Assembly: GCA_934320845.1 (NCBI GenBank)
Contig: CAKRFU010000020.1
Location: 1-54,866, forward strand
Origin: an uncultured Lachnospiraceae bacterium
Lineage (GTDB): Bacteria; Bacillota; Clostridia; Lachnospirales; Lachnospiraceae
Direction: 5' to 3'
DNA: 54,866 nucleotides
This document shows positions 27,610 to 37,232 of this stretch, piece by piece. The translations under genes were made by a program, and so were the position numbers. Numbering within the stretch: the stretch's first letter is position 1; each line of letters opens with the position of its first letter. The notes beneath the pieces were generated by a model. It did no database searches. It saw only the letters and a program-made list of their open reading frames with translations, and was not told the DNA's origin.

Positions 27610-28404
27610 TTATCCTAACAGTGCTTTATCATTTGAAAACTCCTCACCGCTTACTTCCTCAAATTTCTGAAGAAGATCCTCAACAGTAAGTTTCTTCTTT
27701 TCTTCCCCCTTAATATCAAGTATAACTTGTCCCTCATTCATCATAATAAGACGGTTTCCATGTACAATTGCATCCCTCATATTATGTGTAACCATCATTG
27801 CTGTAAGATGGTTCTCAGCGATTATCTTGTCTGACAATGCAAGAACTTTTGCTGCTGTCTTAGGATCAAGTGCTGCCGTGTGCTCGTCAAGAAGCAGAAG
27901 CTTCGGCTTTTTGATTGTCGCCATGAGAAGGGTAAGTGCCTGTCTCTGTCCCCCTGACAAAAGACCTACCTTTGAAGTCATTCTTTCCTCAAGACCAAGA
28001 TCAAGTTTTGCAAGCATTTCTCTGTATTTTTTCTTTTCTGATTTTGTGACTCCCCATCTGAGCCCTCTCTTCTGACCTCGCCTTGCAGCAAGCGCAAGAT
28101 TTTCGATAATCTCCATCGTAGCTGCCGTTCCATTCATAGGATCCTGAAAGACTCTGCCAAGATACGGTGCTCTCTTGTGCTCTGAAAGTCCCGTCATATC
28201 AACACCATCAATCACGATACTTCCGACATCTATCGGCCATACCCCTGCAATAGCATTAAGTACGGTAGATTTACCTGCTCCGTTACCACCTATAACAGTA
28301 ACGAAATCACCATCATCAAGTTTTAAATTCACACCATTTAAAGCTCTTTTCTCATTTATCGTACCCAGATTAAATGTTTTATGTACATTGTTTAATTCTA
28401 ACAC
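27610..28404 (-). CDS. ABC importer ATPase (TrpXYZ-type/COG1101)
   Basis: 264 aa. Walker A GGNGAGKST, signature LLSGGQRQALTLLMAT, Walker B LLLLDEHTAALDP and switch HN in MVTHNMRDAIVHGNRL (the His is present). The DEHTAALDP and RVFQDPMNGT stretches are typical of the ATPase paired with TrpY-like permeases for aromatic amino acids or related compounds. It starts at GTG 28404, overlapping the permease stop by 7 nt, with GGGAGG inside the permease C-terminal codons. No substrate-binding protein gene lies next to it. Confidence 0.88.
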   Translation of the reverse strand: MLELNNVHKTFNLGTINEKRALNGVNLKLDDGDFVTVIGGNGAGKSTVLNAIAGVWPIDVGSIVIDGVDMTGLSEHKRAPYLGRVFQDPMNGTAATMEIIENLALAARRGQKRGLRWGVTKSEKKKYREMLAKLDLGLEERMTSKVGLLSGGQRQALTLLMATIKKPKLLLLDEHTAALDPKTAAKVLALSDKIIAENHLTAMMVTHNMRDAIVHGNRLIMMNEGQVILDIKGEEKKKLTVEDLLQKFEEVSGEEFSNDKALLG

Positions 28405-29354
28405 TTTCCGGCACCTCCCTTTGCAGCTTTTCTATATGAATTTTTAGCTTTTCCTCTCAGATATGGAACTGCAAGGAATATTGCCACTACCATAGCAGAG
28501 AACATCTTCATATCAATTGTAGGAAGACCAAGCCACAATACAAACTGAATAACAATATAATAAATTATGCTTCCAACAGCAACAAATGCAAGTCTTCCAC
28601 TGAAATTAAGTTTCTTTCCGAAAATTGCCTCACCGAGCACCTCTCCGATAATAACTGATGCAAGACCGATAACGATTGAACCTCTTCCCATATTAACATC
28701 AAAGTTTCCCTGATATTGTGAAAGAAGTCCTCCTGCAAATCCTACAAGGCCGTTAGAAAATACAAGTGCAATAACCTTTGCAACATTTGTGTTTATTCCC
28801 TGAGCTCTTGACATATTAGGATTGCATCCTGTCGCTCTGATTGTAAAACCGAGTTCTGTTCCAAAGAACCAATACATAAGAGCTATGACAACTGCAAGTA
28901 TTATAACTACTGCAACTATTGCAGCAGGATTGTCACGTCCTGAAACTACAAGATTATACATATCTACATTTACTGCCTGATTTGCTTTTCCCTCTGAGAT
29001 ATTCAGATTTATTGAATACAATGAAAGCTGTGTAAGAATACCCGCAAGTATGTCAGGTATTCCAAGAACCGTATGCAGTACACCTGTAATAAGTCCTGCA
29101 AGCATACCTGCAACAAAAGCAACTGCAACCGCTGCAACCGGATTCCATCCTTTCAAAATAAGCATAACCGTAACAACACCACCTGTTGCCATGGTTCCGT
29201 CAACTGTAAGATCGGCAAAGTCAAGTATCTTAAAAGTCAAAAACACTCCTATCGCCATAATTCCCCAGATAAGTCCCTGGGCTACAGAACCGGGTAATGC
29301 GCGAACAAGTGCTGTAATATCCTGCGCACATACCACTGGAATTAAACTGTACAT
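28398..29354 (-). CDS. ABC importer permease (TrpXYZ-type/COG4120)
   Basis: 318 aa with about eight hydrophobic segments in a branched-chain-type permease fold: ILDFADLTVDGTMATGGVVT, TELGFTIRATGCNPNMSRAQGIN and GRGSIVIGLASVIIGEVLGEAIFG are characteristic. It forms the membrane channel for the ATPase encoded downstream. The usual upstream lipoprotein binding-protein gene is absent; the preceding 143 nt contain only AT-rich sequence with a possible promoter (TTGCTT and TATAAT near 29450) and then an unrelated small gene. Confidence 0.9.
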   Translation of the reverse strand: MYSLIPVVCAQDITALVRALPGSVAQGLIWGIMAIGVFLTFKILDFADLTVDGTMATGGVVTVMLILKGWNPVAAVAVAFVAGMLAGLITGVLHTVLGIPDILAGILTQLSLYSINLNISEGKANQAVNVDMYNLVVSGRDNPAAIVAVVIILAVVIALMYWFFGTELGFTIRATGCNPNMSRAQGINTNVAKVIALVFSNGLVGFAGGLLSQYQGNFDVNMGRGSIVIGLASVIIGEVLGEAIFGKKLNFSGRLAFVAVGSIIYYIVIQFVLWLGLPTIDMKMFSAMVVAIFLAVPYLRGKAKNSYRKAAKGGAGKC

Positions 29355-29497
29355 TTTTCTCCTCCGTTCCGCCGGTTTATATTATCCGACACTTTATATT
29401 CCGTTTGGATTCTTGTAATTTTTAACAAAAACCTAATAGATTTATTATATTATAATTATTATTATAAAAGCAATGAAAATGTATATAATTTGTATTT

Positions 29498-29788
29498 TTA
29501 TTTTTTATTTTTTTCATCAGTTTCATTGTCTTTCTCTATTGTATCACCTGTTGCTATCGTTGTTCCCTTCTTCACCCCTCCTATAGAAGCACCTCCTACA
29601 TAATAATCCTCCTGCGGTTTCGGCGAAACAGTCTCCTGCGCATCTGCACTGTATGCACTTTCAAGTCCCCATTTTCCGTGTCTTTCCACAATAAAATAAT
29701 GGGCAATCATTGCAAATGCAATAATGACTACAACAGCAATAACAGTTTTCCTTCCTCTGCCATGCATCCACTCTCTGATTTTTTTCAT
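29498..29788 (-). CDS. Small single-pass membrane protein, 96 aa
   Basis: Not recognised. The basic N-terminus MKKIREWMHGRGRKTV precedes one hydrophobic helix (about 14-34). The outer part is Glu/Lys/Asp-rich with the glycine patch YYVGGASIGGVKKG. It could be a signal-anchored surface protein. It begins 2 nt after the GH13 stop, so it is presumably co-expressed with the amylase. Confidence 0.7.
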   Translation of the reverse strand: MKKIREWMHGRGRKTVIAVVVIIAFAMIAHYFIVERHGKWGLESAYSADAQETVSPKPQEDYYVGGASIGGVKKGTTIATGDTIEKDNETDEKNKK

Positions 29789-29790
29789 AT

Positions 29791-31938
29791 TTATCCCATG
29801 CTTTCTATATCTTTAATAATCATTCCCGACATTGGAGGACATTCAACGTGAATGTTTCCATTCACAACAGGATAAACTTTTGCTTCGTCAGAATATCCAT
29901 CCCTGCTGCTTATCATAAGTCTTGCCATACGGGTTTCCTGAATAACTCCAAGTCTCCATACAGGTACATCCGCTTCTCTGACTTCATCACTGCTGTTTAT
30001 CATAACAACTATCTTGTCATTGTCATCAAATCTTCCATATCCTATAAGCTTATACTGACCTTTCAAAAAGATAATTGAACCCGTCTTAAACACCTGATAA
30101 TCTTTGTGTATTCTTATAAGCTGTCTGTGAAATTCTATAAGTTCCTGATCTTCTCTTCCCCAAGGATATGTTCTTCTGTTGTCAGGGTCAGTCCATCCAC
30201 ACAATCCGGCTTCATCACCATAATAAATTGTAGGTGCACCCGGCCATGTCATCTGTATCATAACACCAAGTCTGAAAAGAGCTTTATCTATTCCCTCATC
30301 CGCTGCCTGCGGTCCCACACTTGCAGTTCTGCCGACACGATGATTTGTTCTTGTCATAAACCTTGAATGGTCATGGTTTGAAAGTTCGTTCATGGCAACC
30401 TGAAGCGACTGGGTATTAAATCTTGTCATATAATTTCGCATAGATCCAAAAAATGCATCTGCATTGCCGAGAAGATCTTCTCTGTATTCATCACTGTGCT
30501 TTTCAACACCTGTTAAAAACCATGTAATCGGCTCCATAAACGCATCATAGTTCATAACCGTATCCCACTGGTCACCTCTGAGCCAGTCTGTCGGATCTCC
30601 GTAATGCTCTGCCAAAACAATTGCCTCAGGATTTGCCTCCTTGACATTTCTTCTGAATTCTCTCCAAAAATAATGATTGTACTCCTGTGACTGACCAAGA
30701 TCGGCTGCCACATCAAGTCTCCAGCCGTCAACATTATAAGGCGGTGAAACCCATTTTCTCGCAACATGCATTATATAATCAAACAAAAGCGGTGAATCTT
30801 CATAATTTAATTTTGGAAGTGTATCGTGTCCCCACCATCCATCATAGTGATAATTGTAAGGCCACATATCCTCATTGAATTTAAAAAATGTTCTGTATGG
30901 GCTCTCACCCGATACATAGGCTCCCTTTTCATAACCCTGTGCATCTTCGTATATGCACTCTCTGTCAAGCCATTTGTTGAAAGATCCACAATGATTGAAA
31001 ACTCCGTCAAGAATAACTTTCATCCCTCTTTTGTGAACTTCCTCGACAAATTCCGCAAAAAACTTATTGCTGGCTTCAAGATTTTCCTTATCCGTAACTC
31101 TGCACACATATTTTGTCGCATATTTATTCGGATAAGTTCCGTCGCATAAAAGCTGCCCCTGCTCATTCCTCTGTAATACTTCGCCATCATCTTTCACTAT
31201 TTTACCAAAATGCGGGTCTATATAATCATAATCCTGAATATCGTATTTATGATTCGACGGTGATACAAAAATCGGATTGAAATAAATTGCATCAACACCT
31301 AATTCCTGCAAATAATCGAGTTTCTGCCATACTCCGGCTATGTCACCGCCATAAAATTCCCTTACACCCATAGAAGCCGGATACTTAAACCAGTCATCTA
31401 CTTTGTCAGTTCCCTCGCCGATATAGACATACTCATCCTTTTCAACGTCATTTGTCCTGTCACCATTGTAAAAACGGTCAACATATATCTGATAAAAGAC
31501 AGCACCCTTAGCCCAATCCGGTGTATGGAATGACGGTGTTATCGTAAAATTATAATAAGGTTCTACTCCGCTGCACACACCGACACTATTGTAATAGCAT
31601 ACAACTCTGCCGCTTGTAACTTCAAAATAGTAGTCTATCATTTTGTCAGAAAGTTCAATAGTGCTCTCATAATAATCAAACATCCTGTCATTGTAGACTT
31701 TATTCATATCTATACGTGTATCTCCGCAGACAACCAAAACCACCTTATCAATATTCTCCCTGCCGGTTCTAAACCTTATCCTAACACTCTCACCTGCCTC
31801 CGGCTCAGGCGGTATACGATATCTATCCGTACCGTCACTAAAAAGTGCCTGTGGGTTAAATATTGTTGTAAGATTGTCGATAAAAAGCTGTGTTTTCATA
31901 GCTTTTGTCATCTTCGCAAGCCTTACATTCATATCCAT
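29791..31938 (-). CDS. GH13 alpha-glucan hydrolase (neopullulanase/cyclomaltodextrinase-like)
   Basis: 715 aa. An N-terminal beta-sandwich (about 35-135) precedes a TIM barrel with all GH13 regions: DGVFNH (311-316), GWRLDVA (nucleophile Asp409), VLAEHYGD (acid/base Glu444) and LSNHDHSRF (Asp523). A beta-sheet domain ends the protein. No signal peptide, so it probably degrades imported maltodextrins in the cytoplasm. GGAGG lies 6 nt before the ATG. A 96-aa membrane-protein gene follows in the operon. Confidence 0.92.
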   Translation of the reverse strand: MDMNVRLAKMTKAMKTQLFIDNLTTIFNPQALFSDGTDRYRIPPEPEAGESVRIRFRTGRENIDKVVLVVCGDTRIDMNKVYNDRMFDYYESTIELSDKMIDYYFEVTSGRVVCYYNSVGVCSGVEPYYNFTITPSFHTPDWAKGAVFYQIYVDRFYNGDRTNDVEKDEYVYIGEGTDKVDDWFKYPASMGVREFYGGDIAGVWQKLDYLQELGVDAIYFNPIFVSPSNHKYDIQDYDYIDPHFGKIVKDDGEVLQRNEQGQLLCDGTYPNKYATKYVCRVTDKENLEASNKFFAEFVEEVHKRGMKVILDGVFNHCGSFNKWLDRECIYEDAQGYEKGAYVSGESPYRTFFKFNEDMWPYNYHYDGWWGHDTLPKLNYEDSPLLFDYIMHVARKWVSPPYNVDGWRLDVAADLGQSQEYNHYFWREFRRNVKEANPEAIVLAEHYGDPTDWLRGDQWDTVMNYDAFMEPITWFLTGVEKHSDEYREDLLGNADAFFGSMRNYMTRFNTQSLQVAMNELSNHDHSRFMTRTNHRVGRTASVGPQAADEGIDKALFRLGVMIQMTWPGAPTIYYGDEAGLCGWTDPDNRRTYPWGREDQELIEFHRQLIRIHKDYQVFKTGSIIFLKGQYKLIGYGRFDDNDKIVVMINSSDEVREADVPVWRLGVIQETRMARLMISSRDGYSDEAKVYPVVNGNIHVECPPMSGMIIKDIESMG

Positions 31939-31975
31939 AATAATCCTCCACTCTTATAATGCAATTGCATAATAT

Positions 31976-32007
31976 GATAATAGGGTCAAAAATTGTTTTA
32001 CCCCATC
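31976..32007. repeat. Dispersed GGGTCAAAA repeat, minimal palindromic copy E
   Basis: GATAATAGGGTCAAAA, four bases, then TTTTACCCCATC: the two termini of the repeat family brought together almost without an interior. It lies between the GH13 and nucleotidyltransferase genes. Confidence 0.5.
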
Positions 32008-32013
32008 ATAACT

Positions 32014-33459
32014 TTATAAAAAAAAGTCATCCATTGTCTTTAAATATTCCAGCAAATTTTCTTTCGTATTTGCTTCCGGCTCATCTAAAACTTTATCGAG
32101 CATTTTTTTTAAAATTTCTCCCATATTCGGACCGGGTTTCACTCCCGCCGCTATCAAATCAGACCCCGTCAGTGCCAGTTCCTTTATTGATAAAGGCTGC
32201 GCATTCTGCGTAATATATTCAAATCTTTCAACTCCTGAATTTATCTTTGAAAGTTTTTCCTCCAACATCTTATCACTCTGTGACAAGACATCCGCATATT
32301 CAACAAGAAAAAGCATATCCATAATATCCGCACCAATCTTTGATACCGCACGCCTGAATGCTCTGTCACTGTCCTCAATGCGATAGTCGTGAAACTTCAC
32401 AAGCCTGCATACTTTTGATATTGACTCGTTGTCAAATGTAAGCCTTCTCATAATCTTTTTTGCCATCTTCTCGCTCTCCTGCGGATGACCGTAAAAGTGA
32501 CCGATTCCATCGTCATCAATCGTCATGACAACGGGTTTTGCAATATCATGCAGGAGCATTGCCATGCAAAGAATCGTGTGCTGTTTTTTATTCATTTTTT
32601 TTGCAATTTTCTTCGCCGTAATCATAACTTTCTCAGGCACTTTATCATACATTTTTCTGTCTGAAGTCACTTCAAAGAAACAATTCATAATCTCAATACC
32701 ATGTATACTGTGCTCACCGACAGTATATACATGATGCGGATTCTTTTGCTCTGTCACCATCGCTTTGTCAAGTTCCGGCAGAAAATATCTTGTCATACCT
32801 GTGCCGTATGCATCTCTTAATCTTCCCGCCTCTTTTGCCACAAGCAGTTTTGTAAGCTCAACCCTGATTCTTTCCGCACTTATATTTTCAAGTCTGTCTG
32901 CTCTTTTGACTATGGCATTTCTTGTCTCATCCTCTATCTCAAACCCAAGCTGTCCCGCAAACCTCACTGCTCTTAACATTCTTAATGCGTCCTCGTCAAA
33001 CCTCTGTCCCGCATCACCAACACATCTTATTATACCATCTTTAAGGTCTTTAATACCCTCAAATTCGTCAACAAGTCCTCTTTTATCGTTGTATGCCATG
33101 GCATTTATGGTAAAATCACGCCGTTCAAGGTCTAGTTTTAAGTTGTCGGTAAATTCCACCTTCTTCGGATGCCTGTTATCCTCATACTCCCCATCTATAC
33201 GGTATGTTGTCACTTCATATCCAACGTGGTCAATCATAACAGTAACCGTCCCATGCTGTATTCCGGTATCTATTGTTTTCTTAAAAAGCTGTTTAATCTG
33301 AAGCGGTTTGGCAGAAGTGGTGATATCCCAGTCCTGCGGTTTTCTCCCCAAAAGAGTATCCCTGACACATCCCCCAACTGCATAAGCTTCATATCCTGCC
33401 TGTTCAAGTTTACTAATAATATATGAAACATTTTTCGGTAATATCATCTTCAATTTCAT
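32014..33459 (-). CDS. cca: tRNA nucleotidyltransferase/poly(A) polymerase family protein with HD domain
   Basis: 481 aa. Class II nucleotidyltransferase head: YAVGGCVRDTLLGRKPQDWD with metal-binding Asp43 and Asp45, then DFTINAMAYNDKRGLVDEF, RFDEDALRMLRAVRFAGQLGF and the neck. An HD domain (MLLHDIAKP and VKFHDYR) follows. Such proteins add or repair the tRNA CCA end; the exact CCA versus A-adding activity cannot be settled from sequence. GAGG precedes the ATG, and a good promoter lies at 33483-33511. Confidence 0.9.
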   Translation of the reverse strand: MKLKMILPKNVSYIISKLEQAGYEAYAVGGCVRDTLLGRKPQDWDITTSAKPLQIKQLFKKTIDTGIQHGTVTVMIDHVGYEVTTYRIDGEYEDNRHPKKVEFTDNLKLDLERRDFTINAMAYNDKRGLVDEFEGIKDLKDGIIRCVGDAGQRFDEDALRMLRAVRFAGQLGFEIEDETRNAIVKRADRLENISAERIRVELTKLLVAKEAGRLRDAYGTGMTRYFLPELDKAMVTEQKNPHHVYTVGEHSIHGIEIMNCFFEVTSDRKMYDKVPEKVMITAKKIAKKMNKKQHTILCMAMLLHDIAKPVVMTIDDDGIGHFYGHPQESEKMAKKIMRRLTFDNESISKVCRLVKFHDYRIEDSDRAFRRAVSKIGADIMDMLFLVEYADVLSQSDKMLEEKLSKINSGVERFEYITQNAQPLSIKELALTGSDLIAAGVKPGPNMGEILKKMLDKVLDEPEANTKENLLEYLKTMDDFFL

Positions 33460-33482
33460 CTCACCTCACAAACATATATACT

Positions 33483-33511
33483 ATAATACCTAAAAATGCC
33501 TGTTTTGACAA
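33483..33511 (-). promoter_or_regulatory. Promoter of the cca-family gene
   Basis: On the minus strand TTGTCA (33506-33511), 17 bp, TATTAT (33483-33488), 24 nt upstream of the ATG. Confidence 0.6.
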
Positions 33512-33530
33512 TTTTTTATTTTCTTGTTTA

Positions 33531-33570
33531 GATAAAAAGTGTGTCAACTTTTTTAACATTGACACACTTT
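33531..33570 (-). terminator. Terminator downstream of the GH5 gene
   Basis: A perfect 12-bp stem AAAGTGTGTCAA/TTGACACACTTT (33536-33547 with 33559-33570) followed on the minus strand by TTTTTATC. It is about 90 nt past the GH5 stop codon. Confidence 0.75.
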
Positions 33571-33655
33571 CTAATCTTATATTTCTTTAGTTCTTCAATA
33601 ATCGTACTGTCACCTTTTTGTGAATCTGGATTTATGTATGTGTATTTTTCTTTTT

Positions 33656-35821
33656 CTAATCTATACTATCTTTTAGTGTTATGGTAACATTTGCATTGAA
33701 ATCCTTATCTACCATTCCAATGTATATACTATCTGTATCTGTAAGTCCCTGTTTTGTCAAATCAACTTTTAAAGAAGCCCCATTGCTTAACTCAAATGTT
33801 CCTGATACTTTTGTCTTAGAATCTTCTACAAAATTATAATATTCATTTTCCGTATTAACTTCGTTAGCAATTTTATAACCTACGCTGCTGCCACTTGTAA
33901 GTTCATTTACCTTTATTTCAAGATACGGATTTTTAAACTTCGACCATTCTATTCCACTTAACTTGTATGCTGCTCCAACCGCATTAACAGGAAGATTCCA
34001 GTTATCATCCGTTGCAGATGGAGTTACTGCATTCCATCCTGACGCTCCGATATTTCCCGTCCATGTATATGATTTTTCTGCTGCATCCGGTCTGTAAATC
34101 TTACTGTTTTCTGCTGTAACAGAAAGTTCATCAAATAAACTTTTGTCAACATCATTTGACATTCTGTACTGTGAACGGCTGTAACCTGCTCCTGTATCCC
34201 ACAAGACAGGACACATTCCATTTGCTAATGAATATTCACAAACATTTTTTATAAAGATATCTCTTCCCGTTTTTCTTGTATATGTCCCGTCAGAATTTTT
34301 TGTATCACAAACATTATACTCACCGATAATTACCGGATATCCATTATCAACAAATCTTAATTTCATATTTTTAAGATCAGCCTTTAATGTTTTTACTTCC
34401 TCATCACTTCCCCATGATGCAATGTAAAGACTTTTTGAAGGGTCTGATATGTCACAGTATCCATATGGTGAATAATAGTGTACTGAAACCATAAGGTGAC
34501 TTTCTATCGTATCTTTAGGCATCTGATACCTCGCATCACATGTTTTGAATATATCAGTATCATAACCTGCTATCAGAAGAAATCTTTTCGCATTATTCCC
34601 ACCTGTTGCACGCACAATATTAACAAATGTCTGATTTATCTCATTGGTAAGTTTATACAAATCATCGGTATTTGTGTAATAACCTGAACCACTATAATCA
34701 TTGGTACTGTTAAGTCTTGTTCCAAGTTCCTCATTTGCAGATTCAAATATGACTTTATCTGAATATTTATTAAATCTTTCTGCTATCTGAGTCCACATAG
34801 CCTTATATTTTTCCATCGCCTGTGTTCTCTCACTCTCCGTTTTTGAGCCAAATCTCGCCCACCATCCGCCATCGTAGTGAATATTTACGATAACATACAT
34901 GTCATTGTCAAGAGCATAACTCATAATCTCTTCAACTCTGTTAAAATACGCATCACTTATAGTATACTTTCCGTCATCCGACATCATATTTGACCATGCT
35001 ACAGGTATTCTTATAGTCTTAAATCCAGCTTTTCTCATACCATCCACCATAGCTTTTGTTGTCGTAGGTGCTCCCCAGTATGTCTCATATGCATTTACAC
35101 TTCCAAGCTTTGACGCAGCTACACTTTCCATTGTATTTCCGAGATTTATACCAAGACCCAGATCATGAACCATCTGGTATGCATCCGATGCAGCAGAAGG
35201 CTCTGTTGTCGGTTCTGTCGTTGGTGTTTCTGTTTCAGCAGGTGTCTTTGTTGGTTCTGTCGTTGGTGTTTCTGTTTCAACAGGTGTCTTTGTCGGTTCC
35301 GCCGTTGGTATTTCTGTTTCAGCAGGTGTCTTTGTCGGTTCCGCCGTTGGTGTTTCTGTTTCAGCAGGTGTTTTTGTCGGTTCTGCCGTTGGCGTAACTT
35401 TATTTGCATAAACAGTAACATTACATTTTAATGTCTTATTGAAATCTTTCCATTTCTTTTTTCCTTTTACATTTTTCTTTTCCTTATAAGAAACAACACA
35501 TTTAATAATTGTGTTGCCTTCTTTTAACGCTTTAACCTTTCCTTTTGAAGAAACTGATGCTACGCTTCTTTTGCCGCTGCTAAATTTCACTTTCTTAACT
35601 TTCACATCTTTTGAAACAGCCTTTACACTTAATGTAAATGACTTTCCTTTTTGAAGCTTCTTAGACGAACTGTTCAAGGTCACCTTTTTATCAGAACTTT
35701 TTGCATAAGTCTGCGTGTTTCCGTAAAAAGTCCCGGTAATCATTAAACCCATTGCGATTACCGCCGCCGTAAATCTTCCGGCTTGCTTTTTTAATTTTGT
35801 TTTCTTTTTTAAGTATGTCAT
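33656..35821 (-). CDS. Secreted GH5 endoglucanase with Big_2-like domain and PT linker
   Basis: 721 aa from ATG 35821 (AAGGAG 7 nt upstream; an ATG at 35881 would add 20 residues before the signal peptide). Order: signal peptide (1-40), Big_2-like domain (46-138), repeated ETPTAEPTKTPAET linker (143-205), GH5 catalytic domain (about 214-560) with LGINLGNTMES, HYDGGWW, acid/base Glu364 in ESANEELG and nucleophile Glu501 in VIIGEYN, then a C-terminal beta-sandwich (575-721) that looks like a carbohydrate-binding module. Likely cleaves cellulose or mixed beta-glucan outside the cell. No dockerin or LPXTG signal seen. Confidence 0.93.
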   Translation of the reverse strand: MTYLKKKTKLKKQAGRFTAAVIAMGLMITGTFYGNTQTYAKSSDKKVTLNSSSKKLQKGKSFTLSVKAVSKDVKVKKVKFSSGKRSVASVSSKGKVKALKEGNTIIKCVVSYKEKKNVKGKKKWKDFNKTLKCNVTVYANKVTPTAEPTKTPAETETPTAEPTKTPAETEIPTAEPTKTPVETETPTTEPTKTPAETETPTTEPTTEPSAASDAYQMVHDLGLGINLGNTMESVAASKLGSVNAYETYWGAPTTTKAMVDGMRKAGFKTIRIPVAWSNMMSDDGKYTISDAYFNRVEEIMSYALDNDMYVIVNIHYDGGWWARFGSKTESERTQAMEKYKAMWTQIAERFNKYSDKVIFESANEELGTRLNSTNDYSGSGYYTNTDDLYKLTNEINQTFVNIVRATGGNNAKRFLLIAGYDTDIFKTCDARYQMPKDTIESHLMVSVHYYSPYGYCDISDPSKSLYIASWGSDEEVKTLKADLKNMKLRFVDNGYPVIIGEYNVCDTKNSDGTYTRKTGRDIFIKNVCEYSLANGMCPVLWDTGAGYSRSQYRMSNDVDKSLFDELSVTAENSKIYRPDAAEKSYTWTGNIGASGWNAVTPSATDDNWNLPVNAVGAAYKLSGIEWSKFKNPYLEIKVNELTSGSSVGYKIANEVNTENEYYNFVEDSKTKVSGTFELSNGASLKVDLTKQGLTDTDSIYIGMVDKDFNANVTITLKDSID
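35223..35390. repeat. Four 42-bp tandem repeats encoding the GH5 linker
   Basis: Units at 35223-35264, 35265-35306, 35307-35348 and 35349-35390 differ at a few positions and each encode 14 residues of the Thr/Pro/Glu linker. The length is a multiple of 3, so copy-number change would lengthen or shorten the linker in frame. Confidence 0.9.
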
Positions 35822-35846
35822 AAATTTTCTCCTTATAAAAAATATC

Positions 35847-35886
35847 AGGGTATATATTATCAAGATAATCTTAACATACATACCCT
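35847..35886 (-). promoter_or_regulatory. Leader hairpin upstream of the GH5 gene
   Basis: AGGGTAT (35847-35853) pairs with ATACCCT (35880-35886), enclosing the palindrome ATTATC-AA-GATAAT. It lies 26 nt upstream of the ATG. It could be an operator or an mRNA hairpin; there is no T-run to suggest a terminator. The 35894-35940 stretch is AT-rich, with a small AGTGA/TCACT hairpin after metK. Confidence 0.5.
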
Positions 35887-35940
35887 AAATTAAATACACT
35901 GTATTTTAGTGATAAGTCACTTTATTTAATTTATTAAAAA

Positions 35941-37128
35941 TTATAAGTATTTCTTCAACACATCAACCTTATCAAGCTGCTCCCATGGAAGGTTTAAATC
36001 ATTGCGTCCAAAATGACCATATGCGGCTGTCTGCTTATAAATCGGTCTTCTAAGGTCAAGCATCTTAATGATTCCTGCCGGACGAAGGTCAAAGTTTTCT
36101 CTGATTATCTCCACAAGCTTCTCATCAGAGATTTTGCCTGTTCCAAATGTGTCAACCATTACAGATGTAGGCTGTGCAACTCCGATAGCATATGAAAGCT
36201 GGATTTCACATTTATCTGCAAGACCTGTAGCAACAATATTCTTAGCAACATAACGTGATGCGTATGCTGCTGAACGGTCAACCTTTGTACAGTCTTTTCC
36301 TGAGAATGCTCCGCCGCCGTGACGTGCATATCCACCGTATGTGTCTACAATAATCTTACGTCCTGTAAGTCCGCTGTCACCGTTTGGTCCACCGATTACA
36401 AAACGCCCTGTAGGATTGATAAAATATTTTGTTCTTTCATCTGTAAGATCCTTTGGTACTACAGGGTCAATTACATATTTTCGGATATCTTCATGAATCT
36501 GTTCCTGTGAAACATCGGCAGCATGCTGTGATGATATAACTACTGCATTTACATGAACAGGCTTTCCGTTCTCATCATATTCAACAGTAACCTGACTTTT
36601 TCCATCTGCACGAAGATACGGAAGTGTTCCATTCTTACGCACTTCTGTGAGTTTCTTTGTAAGTTTGTGGGCAAGTGAAATCGGATAAGGCATATACTCT
36701 TCCGTCTCATTTGTGGCATAACCAAACATCATACCCTGATCACCTGCACCAATTGCCTCAAGTTCCTCATCTGTCATATGATTTTCTTTTGCCTCAAGTG
36801 CCTTGTCAACACCCATGGCAATGTCTGCCGACTGTGAATCGAGAAGTACATTTACTTTACATGTATCACAATTAAATCCCTTCTCATCAGAATCATATCC
36901 GATTTCTCTGATTGTCTCTCTTGCAATCTTTTCATAGTCAACTTTTGCTTTTGTAGTAATCTCGCCCATGATAAGCACATAATCAGTTGTAATTGCTGTC
37001 TCACACGCAACACGGCTCATAGGATCCTGCTCCATAAGTGCGTCGAGAATTGCATCCGAAATGTTGTCGCTTATTTTGTCAGGATGTCCTTCAGTTACTG
37101 ATTCAGATGTAAATAATCTTTTCTCCAT
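35941..37128 (-). CDS. metK: S-adenosylmethionine synthetase
   Basis: 395 aa, full length: [20 protein letters not shown] (methionine/ATP site), [32 protein letters not shown] and [19 protein letters not shown] are family signatures. It makes SAM from ATP and methionine in the cytoplasm. GAGG lies 5 nt before the ATG. It is controlled by a SAM-I riboswitch with terminator (37233-37376), then a further 104-nt leader with a possible pseudoknot before the start codon. Confidence 0.98.
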   Translation of the reverse strand: MEKRLFTSESVTEGHPDKISDNISDAILDALMEQDPMSRVACETAITTDYVLIMGEITTKAKVDYEKIARETIREIGYDSDEKGFNCDTCKVNVLLDSQSADIAMGVDKALEAKENHMTDEELEAIGAGDQGMMFGYATNETEEYMPYPISLAHKLTKKLTEVRKNGTLPYLRADGKSQVTVEYDENGKPVHVNAVVISSQHAADVSQEQIHEDIRKYVIDPVVPKDLTDERTKYFINPTGRFVIGGPNGDSGLTGRKIIVDTYGGYARHGGGAFSGKDCTKVDRSAAYASRYVAKNIVATGLADKCEIQLSYAIGVAQPTSVMVDTFGTGKISDEKLVEIIRENFDLRPAGIIKMLDLRRPIYKQTAAYGHFGRNDLNLPWEQLDKVDVLKKYL

Positions 37129-37143
37129 CGTATCCTCTTTTCT

Positions 37144-37194
37144 GCACTGCTTTGCGCTTTCAGTTGATATCAGGCAGTGCTAAGATACCAACTG
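37144..37194 (-). promoter_or_regulatory. Candidate H-type pseudoknot between SAM-I terminator and metK start
   Basis: On the minus-strand RNA, CAGUUGGUAUC (37194-37184) pairs with GAUAUCAACUG (37171-37161): 11 bp with one G-U. The 12-nt loop contains GCACUGC (37180-37174), exactly complementary to GCAGUGC (37150-37144), which ends 15 nt before the AUG and close to the GAGG. The G-U pair favours formation in the metK-sense RNA. Role inferred: translational control or mRNA stability. Confidence 0.55.
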
Positions 37195-37232
37195 TACTCT
37201 TAATCTGAGGAACAAGACAAATCTTCCTTGCG

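Noticed and set aside
31940..31990. TTGACC in repeat copy E as -35 of the GH13 gene
   Set aside because: No acceptable -10 at 16-18 bp.
35165..35400. Regular repeats that could suggest a CRISPR-like array
   Set aside because: The units are contiguous, in frame and encode the Thr/Pro linker of the GH5 protein; there are no spacers.
37129..37232. SAM-II or SAM-V riboswitch in the metK spacer
   Set aside because: The pseudoknot has a similar topology, but I could not match the conserved nucleotides of those classes, so I report only the geometry.
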